Positions 22,099 to 33,418 of a DNA stretch of 64,000 nt are shown piece by piece (position 1 is the first letter of the stretch; every line of letters starts with the position of its first letter). Source of the stretch: Paraspadella gotoi (lineage: Eukaryota > Chaetognatha); assembly GCA_051294375.1 (NCBI GenBank), contig CM119263.1:1456981-1520980 (forward strand), in the 5' to 3' direction. The notes below the pieces were generated by a model, which saw only the letters and a program-made list of their open reading frames with translations, made no database searches and had not been told where the DNA came from. The translations under genes were made by a program, and so were the position numbers.

Positions 22099-23126
22099 TC
22101 AAAACCTGCAGCGTGGCTGATGCGGATGTCTCGTCAGCATTTCCCGTGTCGTTAGCAACAGCCCCGTCTCCGCCCCCTGCTCTGGTAATTCGCGATAAGA
22201 TGAAACAAATTCCGCTGTGGCCGGTTTTGAGTGCGCAGGCCGTCGTAAACTAGGAACTTCCTCGGCAGGTGCCTGGTTTAGAGATGAGTCCAGGGCAGAC
22301 ATGAAAGCATTGGCCCTCCTATTAAGTGTCTCCGGCGAGTCCCCCCTGTTAGGTCTCGTAGCGTTGACTCGAATTTCCCCCTTTTGATGGGTGCCCCCTT
22401 GTTGACGTTTTTGATCTGTCTGAGCTATGGCGTCGACGAGCCGTCTCCCTCTTTGTTGAAGCTCTTTTCGTTGATCCGTCTGAGCTTCAGCGTCGACGAG
22501 TCGCCCCTCTCTTTGTTGCCTTTCCCTCCTTTTTCCTTCCTCAATCCCCCATTTTCTTTACCCTTTCTTTTGTTTCATCAACTTCCTTTACTAGATCTAT
22601 TACAAAGGATTCATCTGTACTTATGTAGCCAGGGTTACGACGCCGACAGTGAGGGCATGAAACGTGGCCGGCAGTCCACGTATCAATGCACGATTTGCAG
22701 AGGATCTTCTTGCAGCCCTTCATCATCACCGGAATTCTGGCCAGATCAAGGCAGATTAGACACCTGAGTTCAAAAGGGTCGAATGACTCGTCCACACCCC
22801 TTTCAACGATCTCCTCCAAGGTAAAGATCGGCGCTTGTGGCCGGACCGTTGTCTCTTCTTCTCCTTGTGCGGCCCCTTCTGTCTGGATTCCATATGTTGG
22901 CTCGTGAGTCCCTTCTTCCACCAATTCCCATTTGGCGCCCCTTCCAGAATTCCTCCTGGTCTTGTTCCGCGTTATTGAATACTATCTGAGGTTGATGTGG
23001 CACTTCTCGGAGACTTGCCTCAATCGCGATTCGCAAAGTTTCTTGGAATTCCATTACTTCGGCGCCGATGATTAGATGAACTTCTTTATAGGTTTGAAGG
23101 GCTTGCTCGATGTTTCCGTCAGTGTC
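22099..23126 (-). pseudogene. RING-finger protein fragment, frameshifted and 5'-truncated
   Basis: Read on the minus strand, an open frame enters at 23126 with EQALQTYKEVHLIIGAEVM, then EFQETLRIAIEASLREVPHQ. A frame change near 22920 leads into a C3HC4-type RING: RCLICLDLARIPVMMKGC, KKILCKSCIDTW and HVSCPHCRRRNPG. After a stop at 22541, a further frame change gives a Gln-rich tail with an internal repeat (RLVDAEAQTDQRKELQQRG, then RRLVDAIAQTDQKRQQGG), continuing as MSALDSSLNQAPAEEV to 22099. RING domains bind zinc and recruit E2 enzymes for ubiquitin transfer. The coding frame is cut at 23126-23127, where duplicated DUF229 sequence begins. It is either a decayed mobile element or a host gene damaged by assembly errors. 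Confidence 0.6.
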
Positions 23127-23319
23127 GACGCTTTAAACACCGAGTTATATAATTATATAGCGTCTTTTTTCCACAGTTCAAGTCGGTTCTTAATGATGTT
23201 CTAAATCGAAAATTCTACTATCAACCTAAAGTGACAGCCGCTAAAAATTATGTCATCATAGTTGAAGTTGGTCCCGGAAGAGGCGTTTTTGAGGGTAATG
23301 GCATTTGATGGATTTGAGA
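23127..23319 (+). repeat. Second copy of a DUF229 late exon
   Basis: Matches 17729-17920. The exon (23176-23294) is open here from FKSVLNDVLNRKFYYQPKV to VEVGPGRGVFE, whereas the copy at 17772 has lost bases in the same stretch. It ends at the next 25-N gap. Confidence 0.85.
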
Positions 23320-23344
23320 NNNNNNNNNNNNNNNNNNNNNNNNN
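23320..23344. other. Assembly gap, 25 N
   Basis: Run of exactly 25 N directly after the duplicated DUF229 exon. Confidence 0.99.
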
Positions 23345-23680
23345 AAAGCAATTATATTCGCCAAAAAAGCATTAAATGATCTTTTCAGCACAGTGCGGTT
23401 GGGAAAGAAAACCAACAACAAGAAATGGTGCGCGATGAAATTAGAACGAAAGAGATCAGAATCAATTTATACGCGTAATCGACCTCCATTGAGCGTCAAA
23501 GAAGCAAATCTTGAAAAAGTTGTTATGTAAAATCAAGTCGTAAAATAATTAAAAGAATGTAATCGTATAATTACTACATTGAAAAGAACGAAAAGAGACA
23601 GGGGTAAAAAGGAGAAGAAGGAGAAAAGAAGAGAGAGAGTCATTAAATGTCCTAAAACCATAAACAAAAAACACAACCAA
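23345..23680 (+). repeat. Divergent copy of the DUF229 last exon and 3' flank
   Basis: Follows 17925-18290 with many small indels (GCACAGTGCGG, then GAAATTAGAA, GCGTCAAAGAAGC, AAAAGAATGTAATCGTATAA and CCATAAACA). It is far less alike than the copy at 25118. It looks like a low-accuracy read or an older duplicate. Confidence 0.7.
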
Positions 23681-25117
23681 AACAAAATACTTTACCTCCG
23701 TTACCTGCCTTTAGTTCTTTGATTCGACAACAGCAATTGATAATAAAATATCCGAGGATCCAAAACTCTTATTTTTCAATTTAATTAAAATAAGATACTA
23801 ATATGCGATTCTGTGATTAGTCAAAACTACGGACAATCACGGGACATTTAAAATTTCGTGATTTTAAGATTTTATAGTAAAAAGTTATTAAAATGCTAAA
23901 ATAGAATGCACTAAAAATTAATTAATTTATAATTTTTAACAATATTAAAGAGTAAAGGAAAGTAATTGGTCAAAACAAGCCAAAAGGGTAAGCGGCAAAG
24001 AATACTAACATTTTTCCCATAACTCCTTTCCTTCTCTTTTACTCTACATATTACTCTCTGTCTCTCAATCTCATCCTGTATTCTTCTACTACAATCGCTT
24101 ATTTACATTCGCCAACCGTTTTGAAAGTTTACTAACAAAAGAGCGATTAATCACATATTGGGCCTAAATTTCATAGAATACTCATCAATTGTTTCAAACT
24201 TATATAATAAATGCTTACAAATAATACAAATAATTTTTCAACAATAACATTAAATAATCTACATCGAAAACAATAATAATAGACATCCAACTATTACGGT
24301 GGAAAATATATTATAGAACTTTCAATTATATTGTTCATAGCTTGCTTGAGAGACACCCGATTTCCAGTGGCATCCCGCCAACGGGGTATGGGCAATTGTC
24401 ATCATCGTCTTTCGAAATTCTCTCGTTCTCTATCTGTTTTCTTATATTCACTTTCTCACATTCCACAATCAAAGTTTGGCAAACAAACAAAGCACATGCC
24501 TATAGCTTAAACTGAAATTGACATAACATATTGGCAAAAAACAACAATAATGCATAAACACTTCAGGACCGGGGAAAATAATAAGAAGATACAAACATCT
24601 CATGCCAGAGATCCATAGTATCCTTTCGACTCTAACTGGAAACATAATAACTCTAATAACTAAAGACAAAATACAATATAATACATAAAGTGTATAAGTA
24701 GAAAGAGACCAACAATGAGTCCTGCACTCTGTTAAAGTGTTCAATGAAATTGGAGTGAGAATCCTCCATAATCAAAAAAATTGCTGAACAAAAAAACAAT
24801 AAAGCCATATGAATAAAATAACACCAAACCATAATATTATAACCTAACTGCATAATTAATTGTCACGTCCCCAGCAGGACACTCAAAATTGCCATAACCC
24901 TATCTACTTTAGGCTCATTGAAATGATGTAATAAGTCACACAAAAAATCTGGTTTAACAAAAATGGAAAATTTGTAATGATGAGCATCTTTCAAGTTTAA
25001 CAATACACTCATAAACAAAGACAAGGAGACCAACACTCACAAAGCTCGTTACTCGGACGAAATTCCAAAACAAAAACGAAATCAATGTAAAAACTACATT
25101 TGAACTAAATAAAAAAA
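23681..25117. other. AT-rich non-coding DNA
   Basis: No gene recognised. Short hydrophobic frames on the minus strand at 24469-24853 have no recognisable domain or start context. Confidence 0.5.
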
Positions 25118-25234
25118 TAATTTAACGATTCTCATTGCGTCAAAGAAGCTAATTTGAAAAAGTATTGTTATTGTAAGATTCAATCGTTAAATAGAATTTA
25201 AAAAGAATGTAATCGTCATAACTGATTTCTTTTT

Positions 25235-25280
<46 letters not shown>

Positions 25281-25460
25281 AAAATAAGGAGAGATGTAGA
25301 GAGAGAGAGAAAGAGTCAGTAAATTGATTCCCTAAACCATAAACATTGTGGCCATTTGGGTTGACATTGTGATAGCTAAATTTTTGTCGGCCTAATTATA
25401 TCAATCATATTATATCTAAACACAAATAGTTTCTAGAAAATTTGTTTTAGCAATCGCTAA
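25118..25460 (+). repeat. Third copy of the DUF229 3' end
   Basis: Almost identical to 18047-18405: ATTCTCATTGCGTCAAAGAA, a stop codon, a GA tract and the CCATAAACATTGTGGCCATT block. It starts partway through the last exon, so it cannot encode the protein. Confidence 0.85.
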
Positions 25461-25654
25461 TAGGTATGTTGGTACACATCCAACATGTTGTACCAATTTC
25501 ATAAAATTCAGCTCCTTGTATTTTGATGCTTGTGCGGAGAAAAATATAGTATTCCCCGATCTAATACTTAAGGGAGTGGTCTTTTCATACAATTGAAATA
25601 TTCTTTGAAATATTTTACCACTTCATTGATAGGGAGTAAATAAACAAGACTGTG

Positions 25655-25925
25655 AGAGAGTCTTGATTGAAAGCTTTATACCCAGCTCAATCACACATTT
25701 CCCTAACCACATACAAGATTTCATTCCAATCCATCTATCCAATCACGAGTAATTGGTGTTTTTTGTTAAAGTGGGACAGACGGACGGACGGACGGACGGA
25801 CGGACGGACGGACGGACGGACGGACGGACGGACATCGTTTTTTTTGAATAATTTATCATAATTCGATGTTCCGACAAAGTGAATTATAGAGTCGGGATCT
25901 GCTGATAAGCAGATCCGACTAAAAA
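25655..25925 (-). repeat. Dispersed repeat family B, copy 3, with (GACG)n
   Basis: The reverse complement carries the AGCAGATC palindrome, ATAATTCACTTTGTCGGAAC, a run of about 15 GTCC-type units (25785-25833) and the ACTCGTGATTGGATAGATGG / TGTGTGATTGAGCTGG body of family B. The tetranucleotide tract is the longest of the copies. Confidence 0.75.
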
Positions 25926-26330
25926 GAAAAGAGTATCAATTTTATTGACAGAATAATCATAACAAAAAGACGGGTTAGGAAGAACTCGGGATCTGTTCAA
26001 AAATCGACCTCCTTCGAAATAAGACAAACAAATTGTGCAACTCGGATTTCAACCCAGGATTGTTTCTTTAAGTCATATACATATGACTAGGAGTTAGAAT
26101 TATAATTAATATATTTCATATGTAAGAGAGGTATAGGACTTAATCCCACATAGCCTGTCCAAAGTCAGGAGGTAAGCTAATTTATTTATCGAATGAATGG
26201 ATAATTTTTACATTGTATCAATTTCATATTTACACTTAATACCGATATTTAATCGTGCCGAAACTTCTGCATCCAAAGTTTTTCTAGATGAAACTAAGCA
26301 ACACTTTACCTTACTTTACCTTACTTCCCC

Positions 26331-26416
26331 TTAACTTAACTTAACTTAACTTAACTTAACTTAACTTAACTTAACTTAACTTAACTTAACTTAACTTAAC
26401 TTAACTTAACTTAACT
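26331..26416. repeat. (TTAAC)n microsatellite
   Basis: About 17 perfect pentanucleotide units after CTTTACCTTACTTTACC. It is not the TTAGGG or TTAGG telomere repeat. Confidence 0.95.
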
Positions 26417-26524
26417 CCCGTTTCAGCCGTGAGATCTCTTGTGACATTCGCCCCTCGATGATCATCATAAGAAGACTCAACATCATTCACATTCAATGAC
26501 CTTTAGATATTCTTTACCTCTTTA

Positions 26525-26576
26525 TTATTCTCTCTCTCTCACTCTCTCTGCTCTCTCATCTCTTCTCTTCTCCTGT

Positions 26577-26609
<33 letters not shown>

Positions 26610-26632
26610 CTCTCTCGTCTCTCTCTCTCTCC
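26525..26632. repeat. (CT)n compound microsatellite
   Basis: CT units with TCTCATCTC and TCCTGTTCTC interruptions. Confidence 0.9.
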
Positions 26633-26756
26633 AGCAAGCCAGAAATTTCTATGGCGGAAGAAAACGAAGAGGAAATTAAATCGAAGCGACAAAATTGAAA
26701 ATATCGCCTTCTCTCCACATTTTCGAGAGCGGAAAGAAGAGAGAGTAGAGAGAGGA

Positions 26757-26807
<51 letters not shown>

Positions 26808-27010
26808 GAAATAGATTCCCTTTTGTTTGCGCTCAGTCTTTGATTCTGTGTGTGAGGCCAAGAATGACGGTGAGTTGGCAACAAAGCAGAGCGAAATAAT
26901 AAGGTTTAATTTTGAGAGAAGCTTACTTTCTACGTATTAAAAAGCACTATTTTGTTTAAAAAGCACTATTTTGTTTAAAAAAAAATAAAAAGGAAATAGA
27001 GATACAGGAG

Positions 27011-27071
<61 letters not shown>

Positions 27072-27689
27072 AGACAGTACAAGAGCAAGAAGAGAGAGAG
27101 AGAATAAGCAGACAGAGAGAAAGAAATAGAGAGAGAGAGAAAGAAATGTAGAGGAGAATAGCAGAAAAAGAGGTAATTTATTTTATTGATATGGTGGAAA
27201 TCTTAAAGCTAAAATGCATAAAAATAATTTTCGTCAAATTTAAGTTTATCAATATAGTAAAACAAGATAATCTTGCAATTTTCATAAGAGAATGTACAAT
27301 ATTTTCAACTGGCTATTTTTCAAATTCAATTAGATTTAAAACTGATGAGAAATAATCTCAAGAAGAGAGAGAAGAGAGACCATACGCAAAACTTAAAAAA
27401 GAAAGTTCTATACAGGACAAATGCATTTGCTTATAACACATGAAATTAATCACAAAATACATGAATGAGACCAACAAATAACAAAAATAACAAACAGGAT
27501 TAAGCTTTATCAAGAATTACTAAACTTCTCTGATTATAAATACAAGAATATACGATACATCGACGTATAACAAAGTAAATATATAACTATATTAGAATCT
27601 AAAATGATTGAGCAAATAAGCCTTGCGCTCAAGACCTTATTTCAAAGAGGATTTCTGAGCATGGAACTCCTGGGATCAAAGGCAAAGAG

Positions 27690-27920
27690 GCCAAAAAGCT
27701 AAAACGAGAAGCGAAAAGGTCCAGAAATGACGCTGACGTAACACAAGAGGCCTACGGAAGGTCAAGGAAGCCAATGAGCAGGTCAAGCGAAAGCCAAGAG
27801 TAATGACCAAGAGGTCAAGAAGCAAGAAGAGAAGTCAAACGGAGGCCAAGAACTTAACGAGGCCAAGAAGTAAAGAGACCAAAAGGGTTGTGAGACCAAG
27901 AACGTCAAAGAGAATTCACA
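27690..27920. repeat. Degenerate 17-bp minisatellite (copy 1)
   Basis: Loose units of AAGCCAAGAGGTCAAGG. The better-kept version is at 36085-36235. Confidence 0.7.
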
Positions 27921-28349
27921 AACTTTACAAAAAAAAAAAGAGCAAGCTGAGAATTTCTTTAGTTATCGGAATTTTCGTTGGGGAAACAAAGATGTGATAG
28001 TGACAAAGAAGAAGTGAATAGCGTCTAGCTACCGCCTCATCGTCACCTCACAGTATTAATTTAATATCTCTCTTCACATTTGTTCTGTGTCCCGGCCCAG
28101 ATAGCCACCGCCAACGCACTTAGCCCAAGACACCTTCTCGCCTCCGCCGCCCACTTCATCATTACCACTCACCTGCCTCTCTGCCATTCGCCTTTCCCTT
28201 GTCTCTTCCCTTTTTCTCTCTATCTCTCTCCTCCTTCTTCCTTATTTATTTTACCTTATTTTATTTGAAATAGTAGGTTAGTATACAATTTATAGCATAT
28301 TATATGTACAGTTTCACATTTTGAGCATAAAAAATTCAATCAATAAATT

Positions 28350-28351
<2 letters not shown>

Positions 28352-28405
<54 letters not shown>

Positions 28406-28425
28406 CTCTCTCTCTCTCTCTCCCT
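28352..28425. repeat. (CT)n microsatellite
   Basis: CT tract with one ATT and one CCC break. The counterpart in copy 2 is at 36643-36712. Confidence 0.95.
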
Positions 28426-28640
28426 CAAAACTACTTTCATTCTCTGTCTGCTCTCTCTTCCTCCATTTCTCTCCCTCTCTTTTCCCTAAAAGCTCTTGTT
28501 CACTTTCACAATTCACAATTCACAATTCACCCTAGGGAATCTTCTTCTCCTTTTCCATGTTTCACTACTTTTCCCGGCCTCACTTTTTTTCTCCTCGGCT
28601 ACATTTTTCTTTTTCGTCCAACATTTTGTTCCGAGTCTCT

Positions 28641-28696
<56 letters not shown>

Positions 28697-28942
28697 CTCT
28701 TCTCTCTCTCTTCTCGCTCGAGCGAATAGTGAGAAATCATTTCTCCACTGATTCCTCGACTCTTACCTTCCCTTACTTTTTCTTCTTCAACTTTCCCTTC
28801 CCCAAAAAAAAGACAAAGTCAGAAGTTAAAATCAATGAAGAGTGAAAATCGAAAATGAATGAATGAATGCATTTAATTATGACCGCAGGATTACAATCTT
28901 ATGCAAGTATAATTTTATCATTTTTAGGATATATAACTGGAC

Positions 28943-28945
<3 letters not shown>

Positions 28946-29036
<91 letters not shown>
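28946..29036. repeat. (TAA)n microsatellite
   Basis: About 30 pure TAA units. Counterparts are at 37237-37311 and, inverted, 34884-34975. The poly-Ile frame is an artefact. Confidence 0.95.
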
Positions 29037-29344
29037 GGAAAAAACTTAGATGGTTGCATTTTTTAAACTTTTTTTAACCAATTCCTTTTCTTTTCTTTTT
29101 TTATTCATGGCACGTCCGAAAAAAAAACCAAACTGGCTGACTCCCGACCAATCATCGAGCCCCAAGCTCTCATCAAATGGAAACCAAGCACAAAGCAAGC
29201 ACGAATCCGCAGTTGCGCAAAAGAAGGCGTCACCCTTAGATATTGAAACGAAGAAAATCCATAATTCGGTTTTTCTTCCGTCGGTAAACATTTTTGTTTA
29301 TTGAGAAAAATCAACTCATCGAATGATTTCTCTCACGAGGCCGA

Positions 29345-29606
29345 CCCGAAACATCGTCACACTCTAGACCCTCAAATGAAATATGTAACTCAGTGGCGCC
29401 GAAACATCATCACACTGTAGAAAGTGTAGACCCTCAAATGAAATATGTAACTCAGTGGCGCCGAAACATCGTCACACTTGTAGAAAGTGTAGACCCTCAA
29501 ATAAAAAATATGTAACTCAGTGGGCGCCGAAACATCATCACACTGTAGAAAGTGTAGACCCTCAAATAAAATATGTAACTCAGTGGCGCCGAAACATCGC
29601 AACACC
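29345..29606 (+). repeat. 62-bp tandem array (copy 1)
   Basis: Four to five units of about 62 bases. Each holds CGAAACATCATCACACTGTA, GAAAGTGTAGACCCTCAAAT and AAATATGTAACTCAGTGGCG in order. ACACT and AGTGT inside the unit can pair. The same array occurs at 37619-37873 and, inverted, at 34322-34580. Confidence 0.9.
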
Positions 29607-30549
29607 CTATAGAACTAAACATCGCGAGTCCCAAGTTAGTTGAGTTGTACCGTTTTTGCCACTGCATAATTTTATCATACCATGCAACCATCTGCAAACC
29701 GGGACTCCTGCAACGATGGAAACTTGGTGAGCCAATAATATCCTTGCATCATGGATCTCAAACACGAATCAGACTGAGGTGGTGTACTTTATATCGTTTT
29801 AGTCCCATATTGAATCTATATATATATAGATCTTATTAGGTAAAGTAATAATTATTTTTCTTTGTGGATTTGCATAAATTGCAAGTTGTGAATATTTCAA
29901 GTCGACTAAAATGTTTATCATATTCCACGTACACATTCATTCCACCGAAACGCACTATCGATGCTCAAACCACAAACGTCATTTTGAATGACATTTTAAA
30001 ATCTAAATATAATTTCGTACATTTACCAAACCCTACTAATTTACAAATCATAAAACTCAAATCTTGACGAAAAACGCAAAAAACTTATCTACTCACGAGA
30101 TCAACTGGATTTTAATATCATCATAACAAATTAAACCACGACCATTTCTCATTGGCTTTTTTAATCTGTTTGAAAAAAAATGTGAATCGAATTTGTGATG
30201 ACATTATTTTCTTCTTCACATCCTAAAAACTCTCTGTCCTTCTCCTCTTCTCTCTCACCCCGATCTCCCTAATCACCACCACAATCACCCAGATCACTAC
30301 CTCAAAACTCTTCCTCCTCAGAGGGAGGATTGGAACGACTCAAAAAAGTGGCACCGATTTACCAACAACTTATCTCCAGAGATTTTTTGGAAGATTGATT
30401 ATCTCTCGTGAGAGAGAGGATTTCCTTTTTTCGCTCCTTCTCTATCCGCTCTCGTTGTGTGTCGTTGTTGTCGTCGAAATATTTTCGTTGTTGTTGGTTG
30501 CTCTCCGTATGTATTTGTAAATATTTGAGTGCTGTGAAATTTACTAACC

Positions 30550-30961
30550 GGCTCTCTTTTCTAAAAGCGCCCCATTTCTTGATTTATCTCTGCTCTTTAC
30601 TTAATTTTAAAAATTTAACCCAATTCCTAAACCTTAATCAAAAATCAAAATCTAAATCCTTAATCTTTATCTCTAACCTTAATTCATAATCTATTAATCT
30701 AAATCCTTAATCTTAATCTTAATCTAAATCCTTAATCTTTATCTGTAACCTTAAATCCATAATCTAAATCCATAATCTTAATTTTAATCCATAATCTAAA
30801 CCTAAATCCATAAATCCTAAATCTAAATCTAAATCTAAATCAAATCCAAATCTAAATTCTTAATCCTTAACCCTAATCTCTAACCTATATTTATGAAACT
30901 GAAAAACTAACTAAATTTTGAATTTAAGACGAAATGGGGCGCGTTCTGGAAAAATAAGGCC
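30550..30961. mobile_element. MITE-like element with about 30-bp terminal inverted repeats (copy 1)
   Basis: The left end GGCTCTCTTTTCTAAAAGCG then CCCCATTTC is an imperfect inverted match of the right end, where GACGAAATGGGGCGCG leads to AAATAAGGCC. The interior is degenerate CCTTAATCTAAATC units and encodes nothing. Related elements are at 38825-39230 and 58109-58300. No clear target-site duplication was seen. Confidence 0.7.
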
Positions 30962-31074
30962 AGTAAAGCGTTGAAATGAAAGAAAAAATTGAAACAGGAT
31001 AAGAGAAATGGGGAAATGAAAGTAGGAGATTTGACCAAAAAAAAAAGAAAATAAATTTAAAAAAAAAATAGAAA

Positions 31075-31230
31075 TGAAGAGGAAAGAAAAGAAAAAAAAA
31101 AGAAAAATAAAAGAAATGAAGAGAAAGAAAAGAAAATAAAAGAAAATAAAAGAAAAGAAAAAAAAGAAAAAAGAAAAGAAAAGAAAAGAAAAGAAAGAAA
31201 AGAAAAGAAAAGAAAAGAAAAGAAAGAAAA
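31075..31230. repeat. AAAGA purine tract
   Basis: AAAAG/AAAGA units. The copy-2 counterpart at 39300-39510 is longer and more regular. Confidence 0.9.
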
Positions 31231-31374
31231 GATAAAACGAGAAGTCATTCGACCTCTAGATTCGCCAAGGGCGGGAATTCCTCTCAGGTGGCATCGCGTT
31301 TGTTTTTTCGCTTAGCGGTTCATTGGCCGAGGCGTTCCTTGCAAAAGAGGTACTAAACGAAAAATTTTGTTTAG

Positions 31375-31780
31375 GCGCTGAAATAATCTGAATCTATCAT
31401 CTTAATTATTATCGACTAATTATTTCTCAGGACATTTAAATCATTCGTAGGAGTTGAAATTATCATTTTGACGCAAGAATTATTTCTTAGTCTTGGGACG
31501 CCGAATCATTTTAATTAACCAAATTATTCTTTAGGCGCCGAAATTATCTGAATATGAAAGTTTGCAAAAATTACTGAATATGAATCTGAATCTGAATCTT
31601 GGCGCTAAATTATTTTTTTCGTGAACCGTAAATATCATTGCGCTGTCGAAATTTTATTTTTGGCGTAAAATTATTTCAGTTGTCAATTATGTATTTTTTC
31701 TGTTGCCAAATAATCGTTTTTCGCTGGTTATTTCGGTGCCAGAATATATTTCTGTGCCGGAATCACGTTTCGCACTGGCG
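31375..31780. repeat. Degenerate GGCGCCGAAATTAT motif cluster
   Basis: Some eight loose copies of GGCGC(C/T)GAAATTATT or its shortened forms, spaced about 40-60 bases apart, end at a short (GGC)n run near 31820-31850. The same cluster lies at 39645-40135. Confidence 0.5.
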
Positions 31781-32159
31781 AGTCAATGGCGGGACGGCAG
31801 GGCAGGGGCGCGACAGGGGCGGCAGGGGCGCGGCGGCGGCGGCGGCGGCGCACGAACGAACGGAAAAGACGTGAGACTAGAAACGTTGAAAAAAAAGAAG
31901 TGATGAATTATCGAATATGTGAGGGGGGTGAGACAGTGTGGTGAAAGGAGGGAGTGAAAGAGTGAGGAAGGGAAGAGGTGAATCGGCGAAGGAGGGAGTG
32001 AAGAAAAAAGGAGTGAATGAGAGAGAGAAAATTAGTCTGAAGAAAATGTGTAGAGTGACGAACGATAAACTAAGTAAACAAAACGTCAGAGTATAAATTG
32101 CAAAGGGATAAGAACTGAATGGCTGAGAGAAGCCAATGGGCCGAACCAGACTGATCTTT

Positions 32160-32160
<1 letters not shown>

Positions 32161-32203
<43 letters not shown>

Positions 32204-32220
32204 TCTCTCTCTCTCTCTCT
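32161..32220. repeat. (CT)n microsatellite
   Basis: CT tract, shorter than its copy-2 counterpart at 40443-40522. Confidence 0.95.
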
Positions 32221-32589
32221 AGCGTTCACCTTTGCAGAGAAGAGAGAGAGAAGGGTGAGAGAAAGCCGTGAGGCAGCCGAAAGAATGAGGCAAAAAAATT
32301 GCGAGCGATCTTACTGGCAATTCAACTGGCAATTCAGAGAATGGTGATTTTTTTAAAAAGAAGGGAAAAGTGACTAGGTGTTTTGTCCCCTATCTATCTA
32401 TCTATTATCTATCTATTCTGTTATATTCTATCTATCCTGCTATTTATCTATCTATCTTTCCTTTGATTTTTTTTTCCGTTACATATTATCTAAATGTTTC
32501 CCTCTGAGGATTTCTTTACCAGTCTTTATCAAAACCGGTTTTAGGCTGAGGGAATTTGAAAGATTTCACGCGGGTTCTTCTTTGGCGGC

Positions 32590-32611
32590 GACAAAGACGA
32601 CGACGACGACA

Positions 32612-32664
<53 letters not shown>
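32590..32664. repeat. (GAC)n microsatellite
   Basis: ACGACG units with AACGACGACGGCG variants. The counterpart is at 40981-41060. Confidence 0.95.
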
Positions 32665-33393
32665 CCGAGATGAATCCCGAAAAAAAAAACTTAAGGGTTG
32701 AAAAGAAATATTTGAACTCCTGCGTTTGAATACATACGTACATGTATAATTTTTATATAGTATGTATATGTATATCGTCTTTACCTTATTACAGGGTCTT
32801 GTCCAATCTCGTATCTTTATTTACAGAGCTTGGCAAGTTAACGTCAGGATGCATACAGGTTTTGTTAAAGTTGTCAAAACCTGAGATGTATTTGATTTCT
32901 CCAAGTGAAAAGCAGTTGTTGTTAGTTGTTTGTTAGTTGTTTGTTAGTTTTGTCTGATCTAGTTAGTTTTAACTAGCTACCTTACCTCGGTCACCAATAA
33001 AGCGGGTGAGATAAAATTGTGAAGTTCGTTATCGGTGAAGATTCACAGTTTTAAAAGTGGATGCTTACTTCGTGAAAGGTATAGAGCTTGGAGGTTTCCC
33101 GAAACGTAGCAGATGTTGCGCTTATATCATCATAAATAAGATTGGAGGTTGTCATTAATTTGTTACTTTTTGTGGTATGGGTTACAAACTTACAATACAT
33201 CCGTTTTCAAGAACAGACGAGAAAGACAACAACAGACAGACAGACATATAACAAAATGAATTAAATGAAGAAACGAAGAATAATATTTTTAGAATTTTTT
33301 AAAAGAAAGAAAAAAGAGGTGAAGATGAAAAAAGAAAGAGACAAATAAAAAAGAAGACAGAATAGGAAGGAGAAATATAAAAAAGAAGAAGGA

Positions 33394-33418
33394 NNNNNNN
33401 NNNNNNNNNNNNNNNNNN
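33394..33418. other. Assembly gap, 25 N
   Basis: Run of exactly 25 N between direct copy 1 and the inverted partial copy. Confidence 0.99.

Larger units (their letters stand above)
26758..33393 (+). repeat. 6.5-kb repeat unit, direct copy 1
   Basis: Matches 35206-41790 along its whole length, with frequent one-base indels and some larger length differences in microsatellites. It runs from a (GA)n tract to a 25-N gap and is cut there, while copy 2 continues. In order it holds GA tracts, a GGCCAAGAAGTCAAG minisatellite, CT tracts, (TAA)n, a 62-bp tandem array, a TIR element, AAAGA tracts, a GCGCCGAAATTAT-rich stretch, CT and (ATCT)n tracts and (GAC)n. No recognisable gene. The 65-codon frame at 29107-29304 is disrupted in copy 2. 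Confidence 0.85.

Noticed and set aside
26331-26416. TTAAC array as a telomere or internal telomeric sequence
   Set aside because: The unit is neither TTAGGG nor TTAGG, and the array is short and internal.
28863-29066. Poly-Ile frames, and poly-Tyr/Leu frames near 56000
   Set aside because: Translation of TAA/ATA trinucleotide tracts.
29107-29304. A 65-residue Lys/Ser/Gln-rich protein in the 6.5-kb unit
   Set aside because: The frame is broken by indels in the 37.4-kb copy and has no domain; too weak to call a gene.
29345-29606. CRISPR-like array
   Set aside because: Units of 62 bases are contiguous with no unique spacers, and the genome is eukaryotic.
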